Positions 1-11,633 of a stretch of DNA of 64,000 bases are shown piece by piece. Positions within the stretch are counted from its first letter, which is position 1. Every line of letters starts with the position of its first letter. The notes under the pieces are model-generated. The model was not told the DNA's origin, searched no databases, and worked only from the letters and a program-made list of their open reading frames with translations. Both the position numbers and the translations under genes were made by a program. This stretch comes from Gigaspora margarita (taxonomy: Eukaryota > Glomeromycota > Glomeromycetes > Diversisporales > Gigasporaceae): NCBI GenBank assembly GCA_009809945.1, contig WTPW01000590.1, positions 1 to 64,000 on the forward strand, written 5' to 3'.

Positions 1-700
1 ACCACTTTACTCAATTCCTATTATTCCTATATATATTTAGGACCGACTACAAAGCCTATATACGATTTTTATTCTTGAAGGCTTGGAAATACTCCTTCGC
101 TTGATAAGAAACAAATAGCAACAAAGAAAAAACTGGCTTGTTCTTGCGACGGTGCTGGACGCAATGTCGAGCAGAAAACTCAAAGAACGAAGGAAATCGA
201 TACAGATCATCAGGTTACTCAAATACCATTTNGTCATACCTGATCTGCAGTCACATGAAGGGTCCGGTGACTCGCAATAATGTCCCGCCTTGTGACTTCG
301 TTCACAAGCGGATCATTTTTTTTATATTTTAAATTTTATAAATTTTTTTTATATTTTAAATTTTATAAATTTTATTTTGTAAATTTTATAATTTTTTATA
401 TTTTAAATTTTATAAATTTTATTTTGTATTATTACATATAGTTACGATTTTTTCCTTTTATTTTAAATTATGATATATTTTTTTCAATATATATATATCA
501 CACCTGTGGTGTTCGACACCAGTAAATACAAATAATAATATGCAAAATTTTTTTGACGTTAGGGTTAGGGTTAGTGATGTGCCACGTACAGTACTATACG
601 TACAGTACTGTACGCTAAAATTTTTGCCGATCATTTATTAAGAGTGCCTGCCTGATGTGCCAATTGACCAATCAAATTCGTTAATTGATCAACACAGATA
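1..700. other. AT-rich non-coding start of window
   Basis: No supported gene. It holds A/T-rich stretches, a short telomere-like TTAGGG run near 559-577, and a block at 485-620 (a 'GTGGTGTTCGACACCAG' motif, then 'AGTGATGTGCCA', then CGTACAGTAC repeats). The same three motifs recur near 3140-3460, mostly in opposite order, so both are probably ends or fragments of one dispersed repeat family. The small open frames here show no recognisable protein features. Confidence 0.6.
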
Positions 701-701
701 A

Positions 702-1110
702 GGCCGTTTGAAGTTAATTTTTTGGTTAACATCACCCCCCCCTCCCCCCAATGGTCCCCCCGACCCCCTGGTAAAATGAACATATGAAAAAAAACTAAAA
801 AAAAATAAATATAATCATTATTTAGAAATCAAATTCAATATATAAATTTGATTTATTACTTCGTGCATGATATTACTAGTATATATTAAGCATTTATAAA
901 GTAGCTGACGTACGTACGTACGTACATACTCTATATATGGGGTCGTCTAAAGCGGAGCAGAATCACGTGATACCTGACCAATCAAATTAAGAATTTGATG
1001 ATCTTAGGCAATTTTGCTTATTATATTAATACCTAAAACCTATCTAAGGCCGTTTAAAGTTAAGTTTTCGGTTGACATCACCCCTCCCTCTTCCCCTTTG
1101 ATGTCCCCCG
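702..1110. repeat. Two solo termini of a Harbinger-like MITE family
   Basis: At 702-745 and again at 1048-1090 a TAA trinucleotide is followed by GGCCGTTTRAAGTTAA, then a GGTTRACATCACCCC box and a C-rich run. The same terminus occurs as a true inverted pair in the element at 1781-2033. Here I see only one end of each, so they are probably deletion remnants. A TAA flank of 3 bp is the usual PIF/Harbinger target duplication. Confidence 0.5.
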
Positions 1111-1141
1111 GTAAAAATTAAAAAATAAAATACTGCATAAC

Positions 1142-1237
1142 CACGAAATAACGCGACGGGGTGTGGTTTCGAATTTCGGCCTAAATTAAGATTAATTCAG
1201 GCCGAAACTCGAAATAACTCTGTGCGTTATTTCGCGG
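1142..1237. repeat. Foldback palindrome, about 95 bp
   Basis: CGAAATAACGC near 1144 pairs with GCGTTATTTCG near 1226, and inner TTTCGGCCT pairs with AGGCCGAAA. The arms are interrupted by mismatches. No target duplication was identified. It stands out because CpG is frequent here while surrounding DNA is strongly AT-rich. Confidence 0.55.
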
Positions 1238-1780
1238 ATAAAATAAAATAATTTAAAAATAAAAAATGAATTAAAAAAATAAAAAACATAATTTAAAAAA
1301 AATAAATAAATAATAAATAAATAACAGATAATAAAAAATAAAGCTAAAATTTTAATTCCTACTTGGCTGTCCTCTCATAACGTTTATTTCAGTTTGCAAT
1401 GAAACGATGCAAGAAAAACAACTGAATAAAAAGCTTCCGAAGTGTTTTTTGTTCGATTGTGAAGAGCTAGAGAACTAGTCTTACGGAAATAACAATTACA
1501 AACCAATTATTCGAATTGACACTTTTTTACATCATTCAAAGAGGGACAAAATTTGCTCGACCAATAGGAACTTGGGAAATCCAAAATTCCGATCTGTGAT
1601 TGCTGCATACATACTTTAAAATGATGCAGATCCGATCACTAGATCACGATTATTTTGCCTGTAAAAATTGTACGTACGTACGAAGTTCTTTTTATTGGAT
1701 GAATACTTTTATACATAATAAATTAATTTATTATTTATTTAATTTTGCACCTTTCTTTTATAAGAGGAATGTATTGTCAA

Positions 1781-2033
1781 GGCCGTTTGAAGTTAATTTT
1801 TCGGTTAACATCACCCCCAGCTGAAGTCTTCCACCTGAAAAATGAACAGCCAATCAAAACGCTGGATGACTCTCGCCAGTCACCTGATTTACATCAACCA
1901 ATGAAATTGCCCGCCTTTGTTTATTTTTATATGTTCGTTTCATATGTTTGTTTCATTTTACCCCCCTCCCCCCCCTCCCCTCCCGTGAGTCCTGGAAAAG
2001 TGATGTTAACCAAAGAATCAACTTCGAACGGCC
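1781..2033. mobile_element. Harbinger-like MITE, 253 bp
   Basis: The left end GGCCGTTTGAAGTTAATTTT is inverted at the right end (AAAGAATCAACTTCGAACGGCC), and both ends continue into a GTTAACATCAC box. The flanks are CAA (1778-1780) and TAA (2034-2036), consistent with a 3-bp TAA duplication with one change. There is no coding capacity. The C-rich/G-rich tracts just inside the termini are shared with the solo copies at 702 and 1048. Confidence 0.65.
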
Positions 2034-2044
2034 TAATTCCCGAA

Positions 2045-2295
2045 GAAGCTTTCGACTTTGACTTACACTTTGATTTTCACTTTGACTCTCGCTTTGACTT
2101 TTACATTGACTTTCACTTTGACTCTCACTTTGACTTCGTTTTAATTTTCGGTTTGACTTTGATTTTCGCTTTGACTCTCCTTGCTTTGATTTTATCTTCA
2201 ACTTTTATTTTCGCTTTCACTATGACTTCACTCTAATTTTTATTTTACTTTGATCTTCTCTTTGACTTTCGTTTTTTGACTTTCACTTTTATTTC
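2045..2295. repeat. Degenerate TTTGAC/TTTCAC hexanucleotide repeat
   Basis: About 250 bp of imperfect 6-bp repeats (TTTGAC, TTTCAC, TTTGAT). On the opposite strand this reads as a Ser/Glu/Gln/Lys-rich open frame, which is a simple-repeat artefact and not a gene. Confidence 0.8.
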
Positions 2296-2423
2296 GAGAA
2301 TTTTTTCCGTGTTGAATTCACAAAAATATAATTTTGATCAATCAATCGTTTAAATAAGTTATTTAAGTTTAATGAATATTTTATACTTTGCTTCTTGTTT
2401 ATTAATGTTAATTTAGCTAATAA

Positions 2424-2688
2424 GGACAGACCAAGTTGATTATGTGTTTTACATTACCCCCCCCTCCTCAGAGCTCCCCCTCTCCCTCATAGTAAAAAAA
2501 AATTTAGATAAATATACATAGGACTGCAGGATATTTCAGAAAATTTTTATACAGTCATGGAACAATTCGAAAAAATTTTTTTTTTGAAAAAAAATTTTTT
2601 AAAATTTTACTATGGAACCACCCCTCCTCCCCCCTCTTCTGGAGGGGAGAGGGGGTAATATAAAACGCATAATCAACTTGGTCCGGCC
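2424..2688. mobile_element. Second Harbinger-like MITE, 265 bp
   Basis: The left end GGACAGACCAAGTTGATTAT matches the inverted right end (CATAATCAACTTGGTCCGGCC). Both continue into a TTTTAYATTACCCCC box. TAA flanks both sides (2421-2423 and 2689-2691), a perfect 3-bp duplication. It is similar in size and design to the 1781-2033 element but has different terminal sequence, so it is a separate family. Confidence 0.7.
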
Positions 2689-2699
2689 TAAATACAAAG

Positions 2700-3620
2700 G
2701 ATTTTAATGTTAAAAATAATCGCATATTAAATCTTTTTATTCNTATTATTTATTTATGTATAAAGATCTTTTTAATCAATACATTAAAATTCGTAAAGTC
2801 ATAAATTTGTTAGCAAAATTTGTGAATAATACCTTTAGCTTTTTCTTGTAAAAAAATTAATTGCATCTTAAAACTATTTTAGTGGTATTGTATAATTATT
2901 ATAATCAGGCTACCATTTTTTCTGGGCGACGCTATGAAGTCTTGTAGCTTAGTCATTTAGTATAGCTCGGAGATTGAACAGGCCCTTATGGGCCGCTATA
3001 TGTAAGAATTTTTATTTTGGCCCTCATCCGTAATTATTTTCATTTTTGGACCTAATTACCTTTATTATATAATCTTAATTTTTTATATATTGCAGAATCG
3101 CGGATCGCTTAAAAAAAAATTTTTTTTATATATAAGTACTATACGTACTGTACGTACTGTACGTACTGTACGTACTGTATGCTAAAAAAATTTGGGTAAC
3201 ATATAAATGGCACATCACTAGTTAGGGTTAGAGTTCGTGTTAAGGTTTGGGTTAAAAGTTTGGTTATGCCAAAATTTTGCAAGGAATTTTTTTTGTTAGA
3301 ACGTGAAGATAGGTTTCTTAGACAGAATTTTTCGATATAGATGATTTTTGAAAAAAATCTCCATTTTTTTGAAAAATTCGGTTTACACCTGATCTTCATG
3401 TTACACAAATTCATGATTTTTGATTGATCAAAACACATGTGGTGTTGAACACCAGTGGTGTGCTTTATCAACGTCCTATTTTTTTTATCTTAAATATATT
3501 TAATACTATAAATTTTAAATAAATATTTAATATTGTAAATTATAATAAATATTTTAAGTTAACCTATTTTACCTAGTATTATTCTTCGTATGTATATTTC
3601 ACATATTACTATGTTTTGGC
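2700..3620. other. Non-coding, AT-rich, with a CGTACTGTA microsatellite
   Basis: No gene supported. A (TACTGTACG)n run lies at 3139-3180. It is followed by AATGGCACATCACTAGTTAG and telomere-like GTTAGGGTTAG, and by ATGTGGTGTTGAACACCAG near 3435, mirroring the 485-620 block. Confidence 0.55.
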
Positions 3621-3834
3621 AAGCTAAGTTGCCGACACACTGTATTAAGAGATAGAGAAAATCGCTCGGGTTTCATATTAAACACTGTCTTTATTAGACA
3701 TTATGAAGATACATGATGGGAGTAGTGCTCCACTTCATCACTTTCTCTTCTGCTATTGCATATTGTGCTTATAACAACTCTATGTACATATGAATATGCT
3801 CAGGTGACGAAGCATAATTGAGGATCGCCAACGC

Positions 3835-4175
3835 TAATGTGTGGCGCATTCTACATTATTATTATTATTATTTTGCGAGTTCAAGCCCACGCTTATGATG
3901 TGGCACGTTCAACTCGTTACATACAACATCAATTTTTATAATAGTGAGTTCGAGCCCACACTATGGTGCGGCGCATTCACCTCATTACACATGATATCAA
4001 TTTTTATATAGCGGCGCATTCAACTCCTTACCCATGACAATATTAACTTTTATAAGTGTAGCGAGTTGGCCCCACGTTTCAACTCGGTACCCATGATAAC
4101 GTCTACATAAAATAGCGAGTTTGAGTCCACGCTATGGTGCGGCGCATTCAACTCGTTACACATGATAACAGGCAG
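3835..4175. repeat. Minisatellite, roughly 70-80 bp unit, about 5 copies
   Basis: The unit contains 'GCGGCGCATTCAACTCGTTA', then 'CATGATAACAAT...TTTATA', then 'GCGAGTTCGAGCCCACGCTA'. Copies begin near 3838, 3897, 3960, 4010, 4060 and 4137 and are diverged. No coding signal is present. Upstream 3620-3835 has no recognised feature. Confidence 0.65.
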
Positions 4176-4269
4176 GGCGCTAGGTGCAATGAATGAGAGA
4201 GAGGGCGGGAGGGATGGGAGCCAGGGCATCGAAGAGAACAAGTGACAAGACAAGCGAAGTAAGAAAGCA

Positions 4270-4478
4270 CTGAGATTCATTTATTCCCACATGTATCTTT
4301 ATAATCTCTGCCGCATGCATACGTACGTACGTACGTACTGTGCCTATAATCTTTATTACATGCATATCTATAATCTCCATTGCATACAATCATGTGCTAT
4401 TACTTTTTTATATATGCCTCAATTTCATATAAACTACAAATCAGGTTAACCCTATCGTCAACGCATAGGGTTAATGTT
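4270..4478 (+). repeat. Dispersed repeat, copy 1 (copy 2 inverted at 49440-49605)
   Basis: TATTCCCACATGTATCTTTA, ATAATCTCTGCCGCATG, CATATCTATAATCTC, TGCTATTAC, ACAAATCAGGTTA and ATCGTCAACGCATAGGG follow in order here and recur in the same order on the minus strand at 49605-49440. A CGTA microsatellite lies inside this copy at 4320-4337. Element type unknown. Confidence 0.6.
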
Positions 4479-4574
4479 AGTAATTACAAAATAAATTATG
4501 AATTAACTTATTATAATTCTGCATACAAGAAAAATAACACAATAGAAATCCAAAAAAGTAAAAAAAAAAATCGA

Positions 4575-4735
4575 AAAAGTTTCGGAAATTTCGCCATTTC
4601 GGTTTCGCCGGGTCTCGGAGTTTCGGCAGGTTTCGGAAGTTTCGCCCATTTCGGAAATTTCGGATTCATTTCGCCTTTGGGAGCATTTCGGTTTCGCCTT
4701 TCGGATTTTGGAAATGGATTTCGCCCGAAACACTA
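4575..4735. repeat. TTTCGG/TTTCGCC-rich tandem repeat
   Basis: Around 160 bp of imperfect TTTCGG, TTTCGCC and GGAAATTTCG repeats, much richer in CpG than the flanks. It abuts the intron/exon-2 start of the first BTB-TLDc relic, in the place where the BTB-encoding exon of intact copies would be expected, so exon 1 of that copy is missing. Confidence 0.7.
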
Positions 4736-4752
4736 TTACAAACATAATAAAG

Positions 4753-6075
4753 GTATATTTATGGAAGAGAATTTTATTAGGAAAAGATCAAGAAGCATCA
4801 TTTATTTTTGAACTCATCCTTGTTTACTTCCGAGTTTCTTCTTGATGAATTAGTAAACCCCCTTGAAGCACAATTAATTAATGAAAATGCACAATGGCTC
4901 CGTTTAAATTTTGCTAAAATTTATTATAAATTTTTCAAAAATGAAAATCTTTGAGAATTGCAAAAATGGAGCAATGATATTTTGGCAAAGTATCCGGACA
5001 AAATTTTTGAATCAGAAGATTTCACCACTCTTCCGAAAAATGCATTAATTTCACTCACTAAACGAGATAATTTACAAATGGATGAAGGAAAATTTTGTGA
5101 ACATGCTATCAGCTCAAAATAAATATTTATTGTCCGATCCTAAAGACTGGTCTCATGAAGATTTTCTAGCCTTAAAGACCATTTTACAGAATTGTTTACC
5201 TTTTATCCGTTATTTCCAAATGTCAAATGACGATATTATTGACAAAGTGAAACTATATAAAAATATTCTTGAAGAAAATTTTTGGGATGATATACTTACA
5301 AGATTTTTTACTCCAAATAGACAAATATTATCAACGATTCTTCCACCCCATATGAAACCAACATTTGATCCATTGCCTTCAAAAGTTATCAATAAAAATC
5401 ATGCAGCAGAAATTGCGTCATGGGATTGATAAAAAAACAGAAATGTATTCTGTAACGTGTAATCCATATAAGTTTAAAATACTTCTTCGTGGAACAAGAG
5501 ATGGTTTAAGCACAATCATTTTGGGTTTTATGTAACAAGCAAGCAAATACTGTTGTGATAATGAAGATTAATGGCACTGATGAAATTCTTGGTGGATATA
5601 ATCCAATCTAGAGATTGTTACCGCCAAAAATTTTTCTTAATCATTTAATCGTTTAACCGTTTAACCGTTTATTTGGCCGGCATCAAAATAATTCCGGCCT
5701 ACGACCAACATATACTGCCCGGAACTATAAAGCATTTTTTAAACGGTTAAACGGTTACAATCCCTAATCCAATCCAATGGGATAAATCAGTTAGTAACTA
5801 TGTGAATTGCAATGATTGCTTTATTTTTTCCTTGAAAAATGGCACTGTTCAATCCCCTATTTTAAGTCGTGTAAAACCTTCACAAGACGAGATGCAATTT
5901 GTTGTGATTCTAATTATAGGTCAACTTTTGGTAGTGGTTATGATCTTCATATGGGAGATAATTCCAATCAAAATAATCCGCTATCGTAGTTATATGAAAA
6001 AGCGATTAGAAACCAAAGTGGTCAATCCCTTTTTTGTATAGAAAAATATGAAATATTTCAAAATCAGACAAAAAA
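4753..6075 (+). pseudogene. BTB-BACK-TLDc relic, array copy A1 (exon 1 absent)
   Basis: Homologous along its length to exon 2 of the better-preserved copy at 9995-11633. It starts after a conserved AATAAAG acceptor with the TATATTTATGGA motif, then encodes the BACK-like helical part and a TLDc domain (RFKILLRGTRDG-like and NGTDEILGGYNPIQ-like motifs). Lesions: no BTB exon upstream, a stop just after 'FKNENL' near 4953, several frameshifts (for example near 5090, 5425 and 5515), and a 158-bp MITE inside the TLDc region (5609-5766). TLDc proteins are linked to oxidative-stress protection and BTB domains to cullin-3 or dimer contacts, but this copy cannot make a full protein. Confidence 0.8.
5609..5766. 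mobile_element. hAT-like MITE inside TLDc relic
   Basis: The 158-bp insertion begins TAGAGATTGTTACCG and ends CGGTTACAATCCCTA (inverted ends TAGRGATTGTWACCG). It is bordered by a perfect 8-bp duplication ATCCAATC (5601-5608 and 5767-5774). Uninterrupted paralogues have the single ATCCAATC, so the empty site is known from within this window. 8-bp duplication plus TAGGG-type ends is typical of hAT. Confidence 0.9.
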
Positions 6076-6691
6076 AGAATCTATGAATAGTTTATTCAAT
6101 ATGCGTCAGTACACAATGTACAACTAATTATTGCATTCCTTTTTGAAACCTAAGTAATTAAATATCTATATAAATTTTTTTATAATAAATTGCAATATTT
6201 TAAACAATAACCACAGTTATAGGACATAATGCAACCATTTGAAAATATAAATATTTTCTTGCAAGTTGGTTCGAATAAAAGTTAAAGTATATATTATATT
6301 TAAGACTGTCTATTATTTAATAACATTTTCATGTAGCCAGTGCTTCAGGCACGAAAGAATGTAAAATTAACGTAATATTTTATAATTTAAGTTCAGTAAG
6401 TTAGTTTTCATGTAATTTATAATTTTGCACACATGTAATTTTTGATGTCAAAACTTTTGATAATTGAAAAGTTGCAGAGCGGTGTTGTCACTCAGAAGAC
6501 TCAAAATTTGACACTGAGTAACGCGAAATTTTATTATCATATTCTGCTTCAATTTATTAATTTAACTTGCCCAGAAATAACTTTTGTATAATAGATGTAT
6601 AATTGAGTTTAGAGACGGACGTCTTGCGAACATTATAAAAGGACTCAGACATCCAAAATGTACTGTATGTACAATACAACATTGGGTATTG

Positions 6692-7787
6692 AATGCAAGT
6701 TTAGATCATTTACTTTTGAACTCATCCTTGTTGTTTCCAAGTTAATTCTTGATGAATCAGTAAAGCACCTTGAAACACAATTAATTAAAAAAAAATTAAA
6801 ATTGACATCGGTTAAATTTTGCGCAGTTATAATAAAAGTTTCCAAAACGAAAACTTCCAAGTATTGCAAAAATGGAGTAATAAAATTAATGTAAAGTAAT
6901 AAGATTTTTTTGATTAGAAGACTTTCTGAAAATGTACGAAGCTTACTCAGTAAGGTAGAGGTTTACAGATGGATGAAAAAAAAATTCTAGTCATGTGTCA
7001 GATGGGGAATTGCTCAAAGTGCAGACTTACAGTTCGATCTTATATATTGGACTCATGAGAATTTCGTCACCCTAAAGACTACTTACAGAATTTTTTACTT
7101 TTTATCCGCTATTTTCAAATATCAAATGATTATATTTTTGACAAAGTGAAGGCATATAAAAATTTTCTTGAAGAAAATCTTTAGGATGATATACTCAAAA
7201 ATTTATTACTCCAAATATACAAATATTTTCAACAATTTTTCTGTCACATAAGATTTTAACACAACATTCTCATCTAGAAGAATCGAACCATTTCATCAAT
7301 GAAGCTCATGTAATAGAAATTGCGTCATGAGTTGATAAGAAAATTAAAGGGTATTCTGTAACGGATAATCCATATAAGTTTAGACTGCTACTTCGTGGTA
7401 CAAGTGATGGTTTTACTAAAGAATCATTTTGGAATTTTTGAGACAAGCAAGTAAACACTGTTGTAGTAATGAAGTTTAATGGTACTAACAAAATTCTCTG
7501 TGGATATAACCCAATCCAATGAAATAAACCAGTTGGTAATTGTAATGATGGTTTTATTCAATCCTTTATTCTAATTCTCGAAAAAAATTCACAAAATCAA
7601 TTCCTTGAAATTATATTTACGGACCAATTTTTNGTGGTGATAATGAACTTCATATGGGAGATAAATTCAATCAAAATAATAATTGTTATTGTAATCATGA
7701 TTCATATGAAAAATCAATTAGTTACCAATATGATCCATTTTGTGTAGAAGAATGCGAAGTATAGTATTTCAAATTCAGAAAAAAGTA
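6692..7787 (+). pseudogene. BACK-TLDc relic, array copy B1
   Basis: A diverged second subtype ('type B'). It retains FELILV-like, DES/VKHLETQLI-like, KFRLLLRGTSDGFTKESFW-like and final NNCYCNHDSYEK / FCVEECE-like stretches when read in several frames. It has no BTB exon upstream and is broken by many stops and frameshifts. The same subtype follows every type-A copy in this window, so A+B is the unit of tandem duplication. Confidence 0.7.
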
Positions 7788-7789
7788 AA

Positions 7790-8726
7790 TATCTAACAAA
7801 TAGTTTGCTCAATATATACATTGTGCAATATATCAAATTATAACGGTACATCTTTTCTGTACATTTTTGAAAATATTTTAACGTAATTTTAATAAAGTAA
7901 ACAGTGTGTACAAGCAATCAAAAAAAGGATCTTATTACATATGTGTATGCAACGATATAAATTATCTGAACTATAAAATCAAATTATGAATTTATCCGTT
8001 ATAACTTATATGACATTCTAAAAAAAAAAAGGTATCTATTATTGTACCAATTCATTTTATTTGTTAGAATTGAATTGTTTACCTAATTAAAAACAGTCTT
8101 ATAAATTTTGATCACTTATGAGTATTACTCTTTCTATTATCGATCGAATTACCAATTTTTATGAGCATCGGTTTATATTAGATGTTAAGCTCTTCCCAAA
8201 TGTCGGGCTAAATTTAAACCAATTTTCTAATAAGCAATCTATTTGTAATTTTTATTAGCTATTAAATCACATAATACGTACTAACTTAAGTAGTTTAGAT
8301 CTATATGTATTATAGATATTTGCCTGTTTTTTTTCTAATTTACGTTAAATTGGGAGATCAATGAATAAAAAATTTTGCATTAAAATAATCGAAATTAGTG
8401 TCTAATGCGTTTTGATTTTTGTTATTGTATATATTTAGGCGTGAAATTTACTGTATTTTCAAATGATGTTTGCTATTAGTTTTTTTTTACATTATGCCTA
8501 ATAATTCCAATTCATCTATACAATTTAATTTTTGTCCAGTGATGAAAAGAAGAAATATTATTGATATAGCGTAGTTTAGTATTCGTGTGAGAAAAAAATA
8601 ACTTTCATCAGTATTAATGTTTGAAAATCGATCAATGTTCTTTTAATCGTGCCAGATTCCTGTGTTGTTTATTGAATTATCAAAAGTATGATGTAAAATA
8701 TAATACGAAGTACATAAATATCACGT
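7790..8726. other. Array spacer, conserved between units
   Basis: Non-coding AT-rich spacer. Nearly the same sequence recurs at 17190-18150, and in shorter or diverged form at 13215-14130, 33866-34700 and 38610-39540, which defines the duplicated unit beyond the genes. Nothing else recognised. Confidence 0.65.
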
Positions 8727-9321
8727 TGACAACCCTATTTATCGGCGGGTCTATCGATGGGTCACGAGTTACGGGAATGTAACCAAGGTTTCGGTTACAA
8801 AAGGGGTCGAAAAAGGCGTGTTAGATTTGGCTGAGTGGTTGGGCAGAGTTTCGGTATAGTGTAGGCAAAATAGGCGTAGTAATAGCAACTCAATAATGTA
8901 TAAGTTTATTATGTATCGAATAAATGTATTTGTGCTATTTAATTAAAGACAAATAAAGGAACGTTTATAATAGTATATGGGATTATTAAGGCAAAGGTGG
9001 GAATTCAATTTTTTTTTCCTCCAAGGGCCAAACGGCCTTTATTTATAGTTATTGTTTCAAGTTAACCCCTTCAAAGGAATTATTCCTATTATTAAAATTC
9101 TTAATATTATTATTATAGTTATTATCTATCATATTATTATTATCTTTAATGTTATTATAATCGCTTAAATCCGCACAATTATCAATATTGGCCAGATCGG
9201 TAATATCGAATTGATCGGGGAAATCGGGGAAATCGTGGGAATCGGGCCGGCAAGCCTAAATTTAGCAATACCCGGGGCACGAGTGCAGGTGCCTGCATCA
9301 GGTCACGTTTCCGGTCTCACA
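8727..9321. mobile_element. Solo LTR 1 (595 bp)
   Basis: Begins TGACAACCC and ends GGTCTCACA (TG...CA), flanked by a perfect 4-bp repeat ACGT (8723-8726, 9322-9325). The paralogous spacer at 18150-18165 shows the empty site with one ACGT. It shares internal blocks with solo LTR 2: GGCGTGTTAGATTYGG and the CAAGGGCC..GCCTTTATTTATA box. No internal coding region is present, so it is a solo LTR or a very short LTR-type element. Centre holds ATT/AATCGGG low-complexity. Confidence 0.8.
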
Positions 9322-9325
9322 ACGT

Positions 9326-9994
9326 AATTAGACTGGTGTATCTTGCTAGGTACTTTCACCATATTTATGATCAGTATCTTTTATTGTTCAAAATGTAAAC
9401 TTTTTATCCTATCTACTTCTCTCTTATTTACATTCTTATTTATACTCTTTACATAACTACATCTTTTAACTTGTATATTGAAATCGTTACTCATGTGGCA
9501 AAAATCTAAGAAAACGAATCATAAATAATATTGATTGTAATGTCTCTATTATTTCATTATATGATTTTAATAAGATGCACAATATATATATACAGATTCC
9601 GATCAAGAAATATATTGACAAATTAATACACATTTATCAATCGTATTAATATTCTTTACTAAATGTTAAGAAAAAACTAGTTCTTATAAAGCAATTTTGG
9701 TTTCAATCGTAAACTTGAAATTCATCGATACATCAATTATGAAATAACGAAAATCCGGGGATCTAAAATCTAATTATATTTAATTAAACTCCGGGTATGA
9801 CTAGAATTTGTCACCTTTAAATAAAACGAGCCTAATCTTACAGATTTTTTGCGTTACACATGATTCTTAATTTTAATTGGCTACCGAAATTTTAGTCAGC
9901 TCACGGGGAACGCCAAAAATAAATACGTACACAATGAAATGCGTTAGTGTAGTGTAACATATACGTACGTACGTAGTAGACAAAACAATTTCAA
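9326..9994. other. 5' flank of BTB-TLDc copy A2
   Basis: Non-coding; conserved in order with 18165-18860, 35030-35400 and 40200-40600. The last 120 bp carry AATTGGCTACCGAAATTT, then CAGCTCACGGGG, then an ATAAATAC stretch before the ATG. These are the most conserved non-coding blocks and probably contain the core promoter. Confidence 0.5.
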
Positions 9995-11633
9995 ATGACA
10001 AAGTTTTTCGAAAAGCTTTCAAATGATTGTCTTGAACTTCTTGATGATAAAGACGATTTCAATGTAATCATTAATGTTGGAGAATCAACAAATACAAAGA
10101 TATTCCAAGCGCATTCTAACATTTTAAGATATAGATCTTTATATTTCCGTAATGAATTAGCAAATGTTAAAAAAGATAAATATAATATTAAAACAATTAA
10201 TTTAAAGCATGTTACCAATCAACAATTTGAAGTAATTGTTAAGTAAGTTATTTATTTTGATGATCAGTAAAATTTTCCTTTATTTAAATACCTAAATCTA
10301 TGAATTATGGGTAGGTTTTCGTATTTTTGAATTTAGGAATTTAAACGGTCAATCTTACGAATCCATTAACTGTTAAGATGATATTTAATTTATATATTAT
10401 GTATTTGCTAAAACTAATTCTGAAATTATTAAAATTACAAACTTAATAAAGGTATATTTATGGAGGAGTGGTTTTATTAGAAAAAGATCAAGAAGCATCA
10501 TTCATTTTTGAACTCATCCTTGTTGCTTCCGAGTTTCTTCTTGATGAATTAGTAAACCACCTTGAAACACAATTAATTAATGAAAATGCACATTGGCTTC
10601 GTTTAAATTTTGCAAAAATTTATCATAAAAGTTTCCAAAATGAAAATCTTCGAGAATTACAAAAATGGACCAATGATATTTTGGTAAAGTATCCGGACAA
10701 AATTTTTGAATCAGAAGAATTCGCCACTCTCCCGGAAAATGCATTAATTTCACTCATTAAGCGAGATGATTTACAAATGGATGAAGGAAAAATTTGGGAA
10801 CATGTTATCAAATGGGGAATTGCTCAAAATAAATATTTATCATCTAATCTTAAAGACTGGTCTCATGATAATTTTCTAGCATTAAAGACCACTTTACAGA
10901 ATTGTTTACCTTTTATCCGCTATTTTCAAATGTCAAATGATGATATTGTTGAAAAAGTGAAACCATATAAATATATTCTTGAAGAAAGTCTTTGGGATGA
11001 TATATTTGTAAAGTTTATGACTCCAAATAAACAAATATTATCAACGATTCTTCCGCCTCGTAAGAATTTGACATCCAGAGGATCCGAACCATTTCCTTCA
11101 AAAGTTATCAATGAAAATCATGCAGCAGATATTGCGTCATGGATTGATAAGAAAACTGACATGTATTCTGTGAAAAATAATCCATATAAGTTTAAAATAC
11201 TTCTTCGTGGAACAAGAGATGGTTTTACTGCACAATCATTTTGGAATTTATGTGACAAGCAAGCAAATACTGTTGTGATAATGAAGGTTAATGGCACTGA
11301 TGAAATTCTTGGTGATATAATCCAATCCAATGGGATAAATCAGTTGGTAATTTTGTGAATTGCAATGATTGCTTTATTTTTTCCTTGAAAAATGGTCCTC
11401 TTCAATTCTCTATTTTAAGTCGTGTAAAAGTTTCACAATATGCAATTTTTTGTGCATCTAATTTTGGACCAGTTTTTGGTTGTGGTAATGATCTTCGCAT
11501 GGGAAATAATTCCAATCAAAATAATAAATGTTATTGTTGTAAAAATTCATATGAAAAAGCGATTAAAAACCAAAGTGGTGGATCTCATTTTTGTGTAGAA
11601 GAATATGAAATATTTCAAATTCAGAAAAAATAA
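9995..11633 (+). pseudogene. BTB-BACK-TLDc gene, array copy A2 (best preserved)
   Basis: Exon 1 (9995-10242) encodes an 82-residue N-terminal part of a BTB/POZ domain: MTKFFEKLSND..., DDFNVIINVGE, IFQAHSNILRYRSLYFRNEL. A 209-bp intron follows (GTAAGT donor at 10243, AG ending at 10451). Exon 2 (10452-11633) resumes with YIYGG, a BACK-like helical region (FELILVASEFLLDELVNHLE), then TLDc (SKVINENHAADIASWIDKK, YKFKILLRGTRDGFTAQSFWN). Lengths suggest about 475 aa. One single-base deletion near 11314 (GGTGATATA where paralogues have GGTGGATATA) shifts the frame about 105 codons before the end; the tail then continues open in the next frame to a stop at 11633. It is either a recent pseudogene or an assembly error. 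Role, by family: BTB scaffold plus TLDc; substrate unknown. Confidence 0.8.
10243..10451 (+). other. Intron of BTB-TLDc copy A2
   Basis: Donor AA/GTAAGT, acceptor AATAAAG/G; splicing joins AA+G into a lysine codon and restores the BTB reading 'FEVIVK-YIYGG'. The same donor and acceptor are kept at 19692-19876 and 35648-35830 in two other copies, which supports the gene model. Confidence 0.8.

Noticed and set aside
559..577. Telomere signal (TTAGGG repeats)
   Set aside because: Only two to three units inside a dispersed repeat; not a chromosome end.
1953..2201. Minus-strand open frame rich in SQSESQ
   Set aside because: Translation of a TTTGAC/TTTCAC simple repeat; no start context or domain.
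3835..4175. CRISPR-like array
   Set aside because: The repeated unit is continuous and diverged with no spacer structure, and the sequence is eukaryotic.
4380..4811. 143-codon open frame
   Set aside because: Composed of a dispersed repeat, the TTTCGG simple repeat and an out-of-frame piece of the BTB-TLDc relic.
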